A stretch of DNA of 6,762 bases from Candidatus Zhuqueibacterota bacterium (GCA_003645915.1 QNDG01000083.1:1-6762); one strand, 5' to 3'. Shown: positions 1-6,171, numbered from the stretch's first letter. Notes: generated from the letters alone by a model not told the origin. Program-made: numbers and translations.

Positions 1-129
1 GCTAATGGCTTTAATTACAACAATTTACAGAAAATCAAATTTTAGAACTAAGTTTTTATTAATGTGATGGTTTAGAGCTTAATACTCAGTTTTATGAATT
101 ATTCAGGTTAGAAACGACGGTTATTATCT

Positions 130-168
130 ACGAATCTGTCCACGAATTACACGAATTAATCCACGAAT
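130..168. repeat. four-copy ACGAAT direct-repeat cluster
   Basis: The hexamer ACGAAT occurs four times, starting at 130, 142, 151 and 163, so the spacings are 12, 9 and 12 bases. The last three copies share the longer core CACGAAT, and the third and fourth also share flanking TTA/TCA bases. Read on the other strand this is a string of ATTCGTGG/ATTCGTGTA units. My impression is that similar ATTCGTG-rich strings recur in intergenic DNA of several environmental phyla, but that is memory and not a search result. Function unknown: it could be a dispersed intergenic repeat or a multi-site protein-binding array. Confidence 0.6.
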
Positions 169-246
169 CAGGCAGCAGCCGGACACGTCAATCAAAAGCC
201 GAACGTTGTTGATAAGAATTACTTAAAAAAGGATTAGTTTTAAATA

Positions 247-264
247 TACTGAATTTTATCAGTA
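247..264. repeat. small inverted repeat TACTGA-N6-TCAGTA
   Basis: TACTGA at 247-252 and TCAGTA at 259-264 are exact inverted copies around a 6-base AT loop. With only six pairs and no following T-run, this could be a weak hairpin or a dimeric protein-binding half-site pair. In such AT-rich DNA it may also be chance. Confidence 0.3.
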
Positions 265-465
265 CGACTGGAAGTTAAATTATCATATATAATTGTGTAG
301 GTTCCCTGATTTCAGAGTTTTTTTATGCTTTGTGTGTCCGTTTAATATAACAGGTATGAGATGATGTTTTTATTAATTTATACTGTTTAAGTGATATTGT
401 TAGGAAGTATTTATCTTGCTTTACAATGAAAATAATTAAGAAAATAAGAGATGGATATATTTTTC

Positions 466-494
466 TTGCATTTTATTGATATTTTATATATAAT
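466..494 (+). promoter_or_regulatory. sigma70-like promoter candidate for the secreted-protein gene
   Basis: TTGCAT at 466-471 is followed by exactly 17 bases and then TATAAT at 489-494, a perfect -10 hexamer and four of six bases of the -35 consensus at optimal spacing. It ends 41 bases before the ATG at 536. A second TATAAT at 503-508 has no -35 at an acceptable distance (TTGATA at 476-481 is 21 bases away). AT-rich DNA produces such matches by chance, so this remains a prediction. Confidence 0.45.
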
Positions 495-520
495 TAATTC
501 AGTATAATTGATAAGACGTC

Positions 521-531
521 AGGAAGGGGGA
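521..531 (+). promoter_or_regulatory. ribosome binding site of the gene at 536
   Basis: A purine-rich AGGAAGGGGGA block ends 4 bases before the ATG at 536. The GGGGGA form recurs before the other secreted-protein gene (6276-6283), whereas the transporter operon starts with a standard AGGAGG. Confidence 0.7.
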
Positions 532-535
532 TCAA

Positions 536-1261
536 ATGAATAATTATTCCAACAGAACTTTACTCAGCCTTTGTTTAATTGTTATTTTTATTCCTGCTTT
601 GTTATGGCCTCAACAACAAGATTATATTTTATTGAAAAACGGCGACAAATTATATGGCAGAATACAAATATCTAGTTTAAGCCAGCCGGATTTGCTGATC
701 ACTTACAATGATTCCTGCAAGTATTATTTAAGTGAAATAAGCAGGCTTCAGATAAATGGAGAGTTTTATCATGTTTTAAACATCCCGCAATATTATTTCA
801 GAGAGAAATTCTTTTTTAGAAATGTATTAATAAAAAGAATCAGGAATAATAAGATAGGCATCTTTACAAAAGAGATATTCAAACATACTTCTCAGAGCTA
901 TGATTATTTTCAAAAGCCAAACAATTCCATAACCAAAGTAAATTATGAGAATTTAAGAAAATCTCTTTGTGATAATAAAGAAAGTATGAAAGTTTTAAAC
1001 AGAGTAAAAGTTTTAAATGTTATGAAATACTCACTTATATTAAGCGGGGCTTTAATATCAATATATGGTTATACAAAGTCACGAGTGGAACCAATAGATA
1101 GTTCGTCACCTGATTACCCTGCTGCACCGGGGGAAAAGACAAGGTTTAAAATCAGTCCGATAGTCTGGTATGGAATGGTTGTATCATTGAGCAGCTTTGT
1201 TCCTCATGTTTATGAAAGAAAAGGGCTGAATGAAGCATTAAACTATTACAATAATTTTTAA
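536..1261 (+). CDS. secreted or membrane-anchored protein of unknown function
   Basis: I do not recognise a named family. The 241-residue product starts with a Sec-type signal peptide or signal anchor: a polar, positively charged N-region (residues 1-7) and a hydrophobic stretch (8-24). Next comes a beta-rich segment (about 29-80) of the type LKNGDxLYGRI, followed by strands ending in a LSEISRLQI-like motif. This pattern is seen in small barrel (SH3/LSm-like) domains of secreted proteins in the FCB group; that assignment is inference. The middle (90-160) is lysine- and asparagine-rich. Two hydrophobic segments (about 163-179 and 207-223) flank a Pro/Ser-rich loop, and the tail reads GLNEALNYYNN, similar to 'Ala-x-x-x-Tyr-Asn' tails common in such proteins. 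Leu is often TTA and Ile often ATA, giving a more AT-rich look than the downstream operon. The start is set by the strong Shine-Dalgarno at 521-531. No enzymatic motif is visible. Confidence 0.85.
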   Translation: MNNYSNRTLLSLCLIVIFIPALLWPQQQDYILLKNGDKLYGRIQISSLSQPDLLITYNDSCKYYLSEISRLQINGEFYHVLNIPQYYFREKFFFRNVLIKRIRNNKIGIFTKEIFKHTSQSYDYFQKPNNSITKVNYENLRKSLCDNKESMKVLNRVKVLNVMKYSLILSGALISIYGYTKSRVEPIDSSSPDYPAAPGEKTRFKISPIVWYGMVVSLSSFVPHVYERKGLNEALNYYNNF

Positions 1262-1326
1262 GTAATTGTTCAATATACAGTATTCTTTTTCTATCCAATC
1301 CTTTACAAAGGCAATGAAAAAGCAGA

Positions 1327-1366
1327 ATATTATCCGGGATCTCTGTAAGCGGAGTGATAATATCCC
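1327..1366 (+). other. foldable segment with two alternative stems
   Basis: ATATTATC (1327-1334) is exactly complementary to GATAATAT (1356-1363), enclosing an inner CTCT/GGAG hairpin (1341-1344 with 1351-1354, one G-T pair). A competing stem pairs GGGAT (1336-1340) with ATCCC (1362-1366) around the same inner hairpin. The two outer pairings share bases 1362-1363, so they exclude each other. No T-run follows, so it is not a standard terminator. It may be a degenerate terminator or structured 3' UTR for the gene ending at 1261, a leader element, or chance. Confidence 0.3.
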
Positions 1367-1407
1367 ATCGTAAAACAATCGGAATACAGGGGAAATTTTA
1401 ATTTTTA

Positions 1408-1482
1408 ATGGAATCATTTTATTTTTTGGATAAACCGCATTCATCTGAAACCATTGTATGTAAAATAGTATGTTTCCGGTAG
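1408..1482 (+). other. 24-codon mini-ORF with an LDKP motif (doubtful)
   Basis: ATG at 1408 opens 24 codons ending at TAG 1480-1482; the peptide contains FYFLDKPHSSETIVCKIV. The LDKP motif followed by a Ser/Thr-rich turn and a Val/Lys/Ile helix resembles the first residues of TruB tRNA pseudouridine synthase (LLLDKPxGxTS). Aligning the rest needs gaps, and no TruB catalytic segment (GTLDPxAxG) follows in any frame nearby. An AGGGGAAA purine block lies at 1388-1395, rather far from the ATG. It may be chance or a tiny relic; I do not call it a gene. Confidence 0.15.
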
Positions 1483-1605
1483 TGTAAAATCAGAATTATT
1501 TTCCTGTTAGCATTTGTTTTTAAAGAAAATATTTTTATCTTTCAATAAATTAAATTTCATAATTTTGTATCGTATTAAAAAGAGTGCACTGTTTTACATC
1601 TCAGA

Positions 1606-1611
1606 AGGAGG
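1606..1611 (+). promoter_or_regulatory. ribosome binding site AGGAGG that sets the transporter start
   Basis: A perfect AGGAGG lies 5 bases before ATG 1617. It decides the start of the transporter gene: the in-frame GTG at 1584 would lie upstream of this site and would add eleven residues that are not membrane-like. Confidence 0.85.
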
Positions 1612-1616
1612 AAGTT

Positions 1617-2933
1617 ATGGCTTCTGTTCAGAAAGAACGATCTTTTTTTCATCCGTCGGGAAGACCTTTCAGATTTACAATACTGGCGTTTGCATCCCTT
1701 CTTACTTTTGGCAGTTATTTTGCATATGATATAATCGGAGCAGTCGCTCCAAGTATAATTGAAGATATGGGAGCAGCAAGAGGCACAGTAGGTACGATGT
1801 ACACCATGTATTCAATTGCTGCAATCCTGTCTGTTTTTATCGGAGGATTACTGATTGACAGGCTTGGAACACGAAAAGCAAGCCTGATTTTTTCGTCATT
1901 TGTTTTTGTCGGAGCAGCTGTTGTGGCTTTTGCTCCCAATCTTGCAATGCTCTTTTTCGGCAGATTTATTTTCGGGGCAGGTTCGGAACCCCTTGTAGTG
2001 GCACAAAGCGCTATACTTGCAAGGTGGTTCAAAGGAAAAGAACTGGCTCTCTCCTTTGGTGTGGCTTTAACTGTAAGCAGGCTGGGAACTCTGTTCAGTT
2101 TTAATACAGGAGAACTCATTGCAAGCCATTTCGGAGGTTATAAATATGCGCTTATTGCTGCGGTGCTGTTCTGCTCTGTTTCCTTAATTGCAAATATTTT
2201 ATATGTATTTCTTGACAGAAAAGGCGAGAAAATTCTTCAATTGGAAGAAGATGCAGAAGCTGCAGGAGATAAAATAGTTTTAAGTGACATCAAAAAATTC
2301 AAGCCCAGTTTTTGGTATGTAACAATGCTGTGTGTGACTTTTTACTCTGCAATTTTTCCGTTTACAGCACTCTCAACGGATTTCTTTGCAAACAAGTGGG
2401 GTATTGCAAGAGTAGCTGAATCATCAGGAGGTTTTCTTGCTCAGGTATTCAATAATTTCCTGCACATGTTCAGTACTGCAGGAGGCATTACTTCAATAAT
2501 TATTTTTACTTCAATGATTGCTGCACCGTTTGCGGGCCATCTTGTTGATAAGGTAGGTAAAAGGGCTACTTTAATGATTGTAGGCTCATTAATTATGATA
2601 CCAAGCCATCTTCTGATGGGAATAACAAAAATATATCCGGCAATTCCAATGATGAGTCTTGGAATAGCATTTGTTCTTGTACCTGCGGCAATGTGGCCGT
2701 CGATTCCTCTTATTGTTGAAAAGAAGAGAGTGGGGACAGCATTTGGTTTGATGACCATGATCCAGAATATTGGACTTGGATTATTCCCGTTCCTGAACGG
2801 AAAGCTGAGGGATCTGACCCATTCCTACACTTCAAGTATGGTGATGTTTGCATCACTGGGGCTGTTTGGCCTTGTCTTTGCCATTCTTTTAAGACGTGCA
2901 GATAAAAAAGAAGGCGGAGTACTGGAATCATAG
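1617..2933 (+). CDS. MFS transporter, MFSD1-like (putative peptide/solute carrier)
   Basis: This is a 438-residue integral membrane protein with about twelve hydrophobic helices, the normal size for the major facilitator superfamily. The first-half motif A is GGLLIDRLGTRKA (residues 76-88) and its second-half copy is GHLVDKVGKRA (307-317). Several stretches match, from memory, the eukaryotic lysosomal carrier MFSD1 better than generic MFS families: GRFIFGAGSEPLVVAQ (115-130), WFKGKEL (137-143), TVSRLG (152-157), LSDIKKF (222-228), the CVTFYSAIFPF helix (239-249) and AAMWPSIPLIV (357-367). MFSD1, with its partner GLMP, is reported to move dipeptides by facilitated diffusion; whether this bacterial relative shares that substrate is inference. 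Glu124 and Arg155, inside the conserved stretches, are candidate substrate contacts. It is the first gene of a four-gene run, 30 bases before the CPBP gene. Other MFS subfamilies remain possible. Confidence 0.92.
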   Translation: MASVQKERSFFHPSGRPFRFTILAFASLLTFGSYFAYDIIGAVAPSIIEDMGAARGTVGTMYTMYSIAAILSVFIGGLLIDRLGTRKASLIFSSFVFVGAAVVAFAPNLAMLFFGRFIFGAGSEPLVVAQSAILARWFKGKELALSFGVALTVSRLGTLFSFNTGELIASHFGGYKYALIAAVLFCSVSLIANILYVFLDRKGEKILQLEEDAEAAGDKIVLSDIKKFKPSFWYVTMLCVTFYSAIFPFTALSTDFFANKWGIARVAESSGGFLAQVFNNFLHMFSTAGGITSIIIFTSMIAAPFAGHLVDKVGKRATLMIVGSLIMIPSHLLMGITKIYPAIPMMSLGIAFVLVPAAMWPSIPLIVEKKRVGTAFGLMTMIQNIGLGLFPFLNGKLRDLTHSYTSSMVMFASLGLFGLVFAILLRRADKKEGGVLES

Positions 2934-2948
2934 TTTTGTAATAATTTC

Positions 2949-2953
2949 GGAGG
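2949..2953 (+). promoter_or_regulatory. ribosome binding site of the CPBP gene
   Basis: GGAGG lies in the 30-base gap after the transporter stop, 10 bases before ATG 2964. The spacing is slightly long but workable, and no alternative start is better placed. Confidence 0.65.
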
Positions 2954-2963
2954 CTCTGTTAGA

Positions 2964-3719
2964 ATGAAGAAAAACAGAGAGGACAGCAGGGAAAAATCAG
3001 CAGGTCTGAACCTTATTTCAGTCCTGAAAAAAGCGGATGTTGAGACAACCGCATTGATTATTGTTTCTACAATAGTTTTGACTGCATGGGTCTATTACGG
3101 AAAACAGGATGCTTTTTACAGGTTCTTCCCCGGTATACAGAATCTGAAAAGCGCTGATTTTTATGCGACGATTTACGAATATGTATCTGCGTTTATTTTA
3201 ATGTTTGTCCTGCCTCTTGTTTTGGTAAGTGTAATTACCAAAACAAATATCAGAGAATACGGATTAAGGGCGGGGAATGTAAAATACGGCCTGCGATTTG
3301 TGGCAATAGCTTTGCCTGTTGTTGTTTTAATTGCATTTCTGGGATCAATGGATAAGACTATGATTAATGAATATCCATTGGCAAAGAGCGTTATAGGCAG
3401 ACCGGGTATGTTTGTTGTTATTGAATTTTTCTATCTTATTTATTATATAAGCTGGGAGTTTCTGTTCAGAGGAGTTATGCTATTTTCAGTTGAGAGAGTT
3501 TACGGCCCTGTAGCTGCAATACTGGTTCAGCTTATTCCGTCTGCACTTGTTCATATAGGCAAACCTGCAAGTGAGAGTTTCGGAGCAATTATAGGCGGGC
3601 TTATTTTCGGGTATCTGGCGATTCGCACAAGATCGTTTATCTATCCCCTTATTCTGCATGCCTGCCTTGGTATTTTTACAGATTTATTCACCATGCTACA
3701 GAGGTTAAATTTAATATGA
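2964..3719 (+). CDS. CPBP (CAAX/Rce1-type) family membrane protein with altered catalytic positions
   Basis: The 251-residue product has a charged cytoplasmic N-terminus and about seven hydrophobic helices (roughly 27-45, 74-92, 108-127, 148-163, 175-195, 207-222, 225-245). The C-terminal half is the CPBP/Abi domain: motif 1 is WEFLFRG (164-170), motif 2 ends in LVHIGKP (195-201), and motif 3 is HACLG (232-236). In characterised Rce1 proteases motif 1 is EExxxR with the first Glu catalytic; here that position is Trp164, while Glu165 and Arg169 remain. His197 and His232 are present, but the Asn expected four residues after the second His is Gly236. GKPASE (199-204) adds an acidic residue next to motif 2. 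I recall a CPBP subgroup with WEFxFRG plus HxGKPxxE, so this looks like a subfamily rather than decay. Proteolytic activity is uncertain. It lies between the transporter and the SDR, overlapping the SDR start by 4 bases. Confidence 0.85.
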   Translation: MKKNREDSREKSAGLNLISVLKKADVETTALIIVSTIVLTAWVYYGKQDAFYRFFPGIQNLKSADFYATIYEYVSAFILMFVLPLVLVSVITKTNIREYGLRAGNVKYGLRFVAIALPVVVLIAFLGSMDKTMINEYPLAKSVIGRPGMFVVIEFFYLIYYISWEFLFRGVMLFSVERVYGPVAAILVQLIPSALVHIGKPASESFGAIIGGLIFGYLAIRTRSFIYPLILHACLGIFTDLFTMLQRLNLI

Positions 3720-4705
3720 GAGCACTTGTTACAGGAGCAAACGGTTTTGTGGGAGCCGCGCTGTGCAGACTCCTTTTGGATAAAGGCTGGCATGTAAAAG
3801 GACTTGTCCGCAAAACAAGCGATCTTTCTCTGCTTGAGGGAATGAATGTTGAGAAAGTGTACGGATCTTTGCATGATAAAGAATCTTTAAAAACTGCAAC
3901 TGATTCTGTTGATGTTGTTTTTCATGCTGCAGCAAAGGTAAGCGACTGGGGTACTCTGGAAGATTTCAGAAAGGTTAATGTGGAAGGCACAAGGAATCTT
4001 ATAGAAAGTTCCGTTGAATCCAGAGCAGGGAGATTTGTGTACATCAGTTCTGTGGCTGTGCATAATTTTACCGGAGCAAAAAACATGAACGAGAATTCAC
4101 CTCAGTTTAAAACAAGACACGCTTACTGCCAGTCAAAAAGAGAGGCGGAAGCTCTGGTGTTACAGTATCAGAAAAACCGATTAATTGATGTTACAATTAT
4201 AAGACCGGGTGATATATACGGACCCGGCGACAGAACCAGTCTGCTTAAGATGCAAAAGATGTTAAAAAACGGTATGATGGGCCTTATTGGCGGGGGCAGA
4301 AAACTGGGTGCATTTACATATGTTGAAAATCTTGTGCACGGTATTTTCCTCGCAGGAACCAAAAAAGAGGGCATAGGAAAAACTTATGTCATAACAGACG
4401 GTGTGGAAATGACATGGAAAGAGTATTTTTTAAAACTTACAAAAGCCATAGGTGTTCCCGGGCCGAGATTTTCGTTAAGCCCTTTTTTAGCGTGGGGTAT
4501 ATCATATTCACTTGATTTCCTATACAAAGCTCTGAGAATTAAAACACGCCCCCCCTTGACTGTTTACCTTGTAGATCACCTGACTCATGATTTTCATTTC
4601 AGCATAGAAAAGGCAAAGAATGAGCTTGGGTATGAACCTGTTTTTTCGGTAGATGAAGCAGTGTCCCGCACAGCACAATGGTTTAACGAAGTTACAAATA
4701 ATTAA
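3716..4705 (+). CDS. NAD(P)-dependent extended SDR, 3-beta-HSD/OleD-like
   Basis: A 329-residue Rossmann-fold oxidoreductase or epimerase of full length for extended SDRs. The nucleotide-binding motif TGANGFVG spans residues 6-13; VFHAAAKVSDWG (68-79) and the NVEGTRNL segment (88-95) follow. The catalytic set is Ser111/Ser112, Tyr137 and Lys141 (YCQSK), then RPGDIYGPGDR (163-173). The C-terminal part (YVITDG at 224-229, WKEYF at 234-238, RPPLT at 278-282, KAKNELGYEP at 299-308) resembles the 3-beta-hydroxysteroid dehydrogenase/OleD branch more than sugar epimerases, so reduction or oxidation of a hydroxy/keto group on a lipid-like substrate is plausible. OleA, OleB and OleC are not adjacent, so olefin synthesis is not supported here. 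The ATG overlaps the upstream stop (ATGA), suggesting translational coupling; AGAGG at 3700-3704 is a possible Shine-Dalgarno. A run of seven C at 4549-4555 encodes Arg-Pro-Pro (278-280) and is a slippage-prone site. Confidence 0.9.
   Translation: MRALVTGANGFVGAALCRLLLDKGWHVKGLVRKTSDLSLLEGMNVEKVYGSLHDKESLKTATDSVDVVFHAAAKVSDWGTLEDFRKVNVEGTRNLIESSVESRAGRFVYISSVAVHNFTGAKNMNENSPQFKTRHAYCQSKREAEALVLQYQKNRLIDVTIIRPGDIYGPGDRTSLLKMQKMLKNGMMGLIGGGRKLGAFTYVENLVHGIFLAGTKKEGIGKTYVITDGVEMTWKEYFLKLTKAIGVPGPRFSLSPFLAWGISYSLDFLYKALRIKTRPPLTVYLVDHLTHDFHFSIEKAKNELGYEPVFSVDEAVSRTAQWFNEVTNN
4549..4555 (+). repeat. C7 homopolymer inside the SDR gene
   Basis: Seven consecutive C residues sit in an otherwise AT-rich gene. 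In frame they read CGC CCC CCC TTG (Arg278, Pro279, Pro280, Leu281). Losing one C gives CGC CCC CCT TGA, an immediate stop that removes the last 49 residues. Gaining one C gives about a dozen altered residues before a TGA. The reading frame after the tract is conserved SDR sequence, so the length seen here is the functional one. Confidence 0.8.
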
Positions 4706-4732
4706 GAAAGCGGTAAAAACTGACAGACGCAT

Positions 4733-6124
4733 ATGCTTAAGAATCAAGAAAAACTGCTGCGACAAATAGGTGAAATTGCAGATTTATATAATGTAAAAGT
4801 GTTTGCTGTCGGCGGATTTATAAGAGACATGCTTTTATCAAAAAGTACAGATGAGATAGATTTTATGGTTCTCGGAGACGGGCCGGCATTTGCATCTGTT
4901 GCTGTAAAAAAAATGAGGGGAAGAGGGCTAGTAACTTTTCCGCAATACGGTACTGCTAATTTTATATCGGGGGATTTTAAATTTGAGTTTGTGAGCGCCA
5001 GAAGAGAAGTTTACAGGGAGAATTCCAGAAATCCTGATGTGGAGATAAGTGATTTTGAGACTGATATTAAAAGAAGAGATTTTACCGTAAACACACTTGC
5101 AGCAAGAGTAACCTCAGAAGGCCTTGGCGAAATTATTGACATGTTTAACGGGAAAAGGGATATTGAGCAGAAAATAATCAGAACTCCACTTGATCCTGAA
5201 ACCACGTTTGCAGATGATCCGTTAAGAATTATGAGAGCTGCAAGGTTTGCAAGCCAGCTTGGATTTACTATAGAAGAGAACACATTAAAAGCAATGGAAT
5301 CTCAAAAGGAGAGACTTTCCATAATTTCACAGGAGAGAATTACCGATGAATTAATGAAAATTCTTTCACATAAAAAACCTTCTGTTGGATTGAATATCCT
5401 GTATAGTACCGGAATTCTTGCAATTATTTTTCCTGAACTTACTGAACTGGTAGGAGTTGAGCAGATTGAAAAATATCATCATAAGGATGTATTTGAGCAT
5501 ACACTAAAAGTAGTTGATAATATTGCGCTTGTAACTGATAATCTGAACCTGCGATTTGCAGGGCTGGTTCATGATATCGGAAAACCAAGAGTAAAAGAAT
5601 TTGTTGAAGGCACAGGATGGACTTTTCACGGGCATGAAATTGTCGGAATGCGTATGCTTCCGAAAATATGCATGAACCTGAAACTTTCCAGAAGTATGTG
5701 TAAGTATGCCCAGAAACTGACAAAACTTCACATGCGCCCTGTTCATCTTGTTGGGGAGGAAGTAACGGATTCTGCAATCAGAAGACTTATTGTTACTGCA
5801 GGTGAAGATCTTGATGATCTTATGATTCTCTGCAGAGCTGATATTACTTCAGGAAATCCTGCGCGGGTTAAAAAGCATTTAAGCAATTTTGATTATGTCG
5901 AAAGAAGGATAGAAGAAGTTAAAGAAAAAGACAAGCTCAGAGAATTTCAGTCTCCGGTTAGAGGAGAAGAAATCATGAAAGTTTGCGGGCTTAAGCCCGG
6001 GCCTATGGTGGGGATTCTGAAAAAAGCAATTGAAGAAGCAATTCTTGACGGAAAAATTCCCAATGATCACGATGCTGCATATGAGTATTTGCTTAGTATT
6101 AAAGACCAATTTTTAAAGAAGTAA
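4733..6124 (+). CDS. cca: CCA tRNA nucleotidyltransferase with C-terminal HD domain
   Basis: This 463-residue enzyme should add or repair the 3' CCA end of tRNAs from CTP and ATP in the cytoplasm. The class II head is clear: VGGFIRD (26-32), the metal-binding segment DEIDF (40-44), RRDFTVN (114-120), IIDMFNGKRDI (134-144), IIRTP (148-152) and DDPLRIMRAARFA (161-173), which corresponds to the nucleotide-templating motif region. The HD phosphohydrolase domain follows: FEHT (His256), VHDIGK (His280, Asp281), FHGHE (His299, His301) and a later Asp370. Related HD-containing CCA enzymes can hydrolyse 2',3'-cyclic phosphates. The first Asp of the usual DxD is Glu41 here. A close relative, poly(A) polymerase, cannot be fully excluded. 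The gene starts 27 bases after the SDR stop; an in-frame TGA at 4721 makes ATG 4733 the first possible ATG, yet the site lacks a good Shine-Dalgarno, so expression may depend on upstream translation. An A8 run lies at 4906-4913. Confidence 0.93.
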   Translation: MLKNQEKLLRQIGEIADLYNVKVFAVGGFIRDMLLSKSTDEIDFMVLGDGPAFASVAVKKMRGRGLVTFPQYGTANFISGDFKFEFVSARREVYRENSRNPDVEISDFETDIKRRDFTVNTLAARVTSEGLGEIIDMFNGKRDIEQKIIRTPLDPETTFADDPLRIMRAARFASQLGFTIEENTLKAMESQKERLSIISQERITDELMKILSHKKPSVGLNILYSTGILAIIFPELTELVGVEQIEKYHHKDVFEHTLKVVDNIALVTDNLNLRFAGLVHDIGKPRVKEFVEGTGWTFHGHEIVGMRMLPKICMNLKLSRSMCKYAQKLTKLHMRPVHLVGEEVTDSAIRRLIVTAGEDLDDLMILCRADITSGNPARVKKHLSNFDYVERRIEEVKEKDKLREFQSPVRGEEIMKVCGLKPGPMVGILKKAIEEAILDGKIPNDHDAAYEYLLSIKDQFLKK

Positions 6125-6171
6125 AAGCAAGTAAAATTTTAAAACAATTATTTTATAAACGAATAAAAAAG

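Larger units (their letters stand above)
1..465. other. gene-free AT-rich intergenic region
   Basis: No open reading frame longer than a few codons with a usable ribosome binding site is visible here on either strand, and nothing resembles the end of an upstream gene. The stretch is strongly AT-rich except for a short GC-richer patch around 170-208. It contains the ACGAAT repeat cluster at 130-168 and a small inverted repeat at 247-264, both listed separately. No tRNA-like cloverleaf or rRNA-like segment was recognised. The promoter candidate for the first gene begins at 466. Confidence 0.7.
1262..1616. other. intergenic region between the secreted-protein gene and the transporter operon
   Basis: These 355 bases carry no convincing gene. 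They hold a foldable segment (1327-1366) and a 24-codon mini-ORF (1408-1482), listed separately. No classical intrinsic terminator (GC-rich stem followed by a T-run) follows the stop at 1261. No promoter with good -35 and -10 boxes at 16-18 base spacing was found for the operon: TTGTTT (1514-1519) with TATCTT (1536-1541) is a weak possibility. The region ends in the operon's ribosome binding site. Confidence 0.6.

Noticed and set aside
170..215. Possible integron attC-like site (AACAACGTTCGGC on the minus strand)
   Set aside because: No matching inverse core site or long imperfect palindrome accompanies it, and no gene-cassette arrangement is visible.
1238..1444. 68-codon open frame on the minus strand
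   Set aside because: It lies mostly in AT-rich intergenic DNA, overlaps the end of the first gene, has no ribosome binding site of note and no recognisable protein features.
1584..1616. Upstream GTG start adding 11 residues to the transporter
   Set aside because: The AGGAGG at 1606-1611 lies inside this extension and is ideally spaced for ATG 1617; the added residues have no family-like character.
1514..1729. 71-codon + strand frame overlapping the transporter start
   Set aside because: It runs into the transporter coding sequence in another frame, has no Shine-Dalgarno and looks like a shadow frame.
3716..4705. OleD role in long-chain olefin synthesis
   Set aside because: The sequence resembles that branch, but no OleA, OleB or OleC gene is in the window, so the pathway cannot be assigned.
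4906..4913. A8 run in cca as a programmed frameshift or slippage site
   Set aside because: The frame continues intact through all conserved CCA motifs, and A-runs from AAA Lys codons are ordinary in AT-rich genes.
6125..6171. Intrinsic terminator directly after cca
   Set aside because: The segment is nearly all A and T, with no GC-containing stem followed by a T-run.
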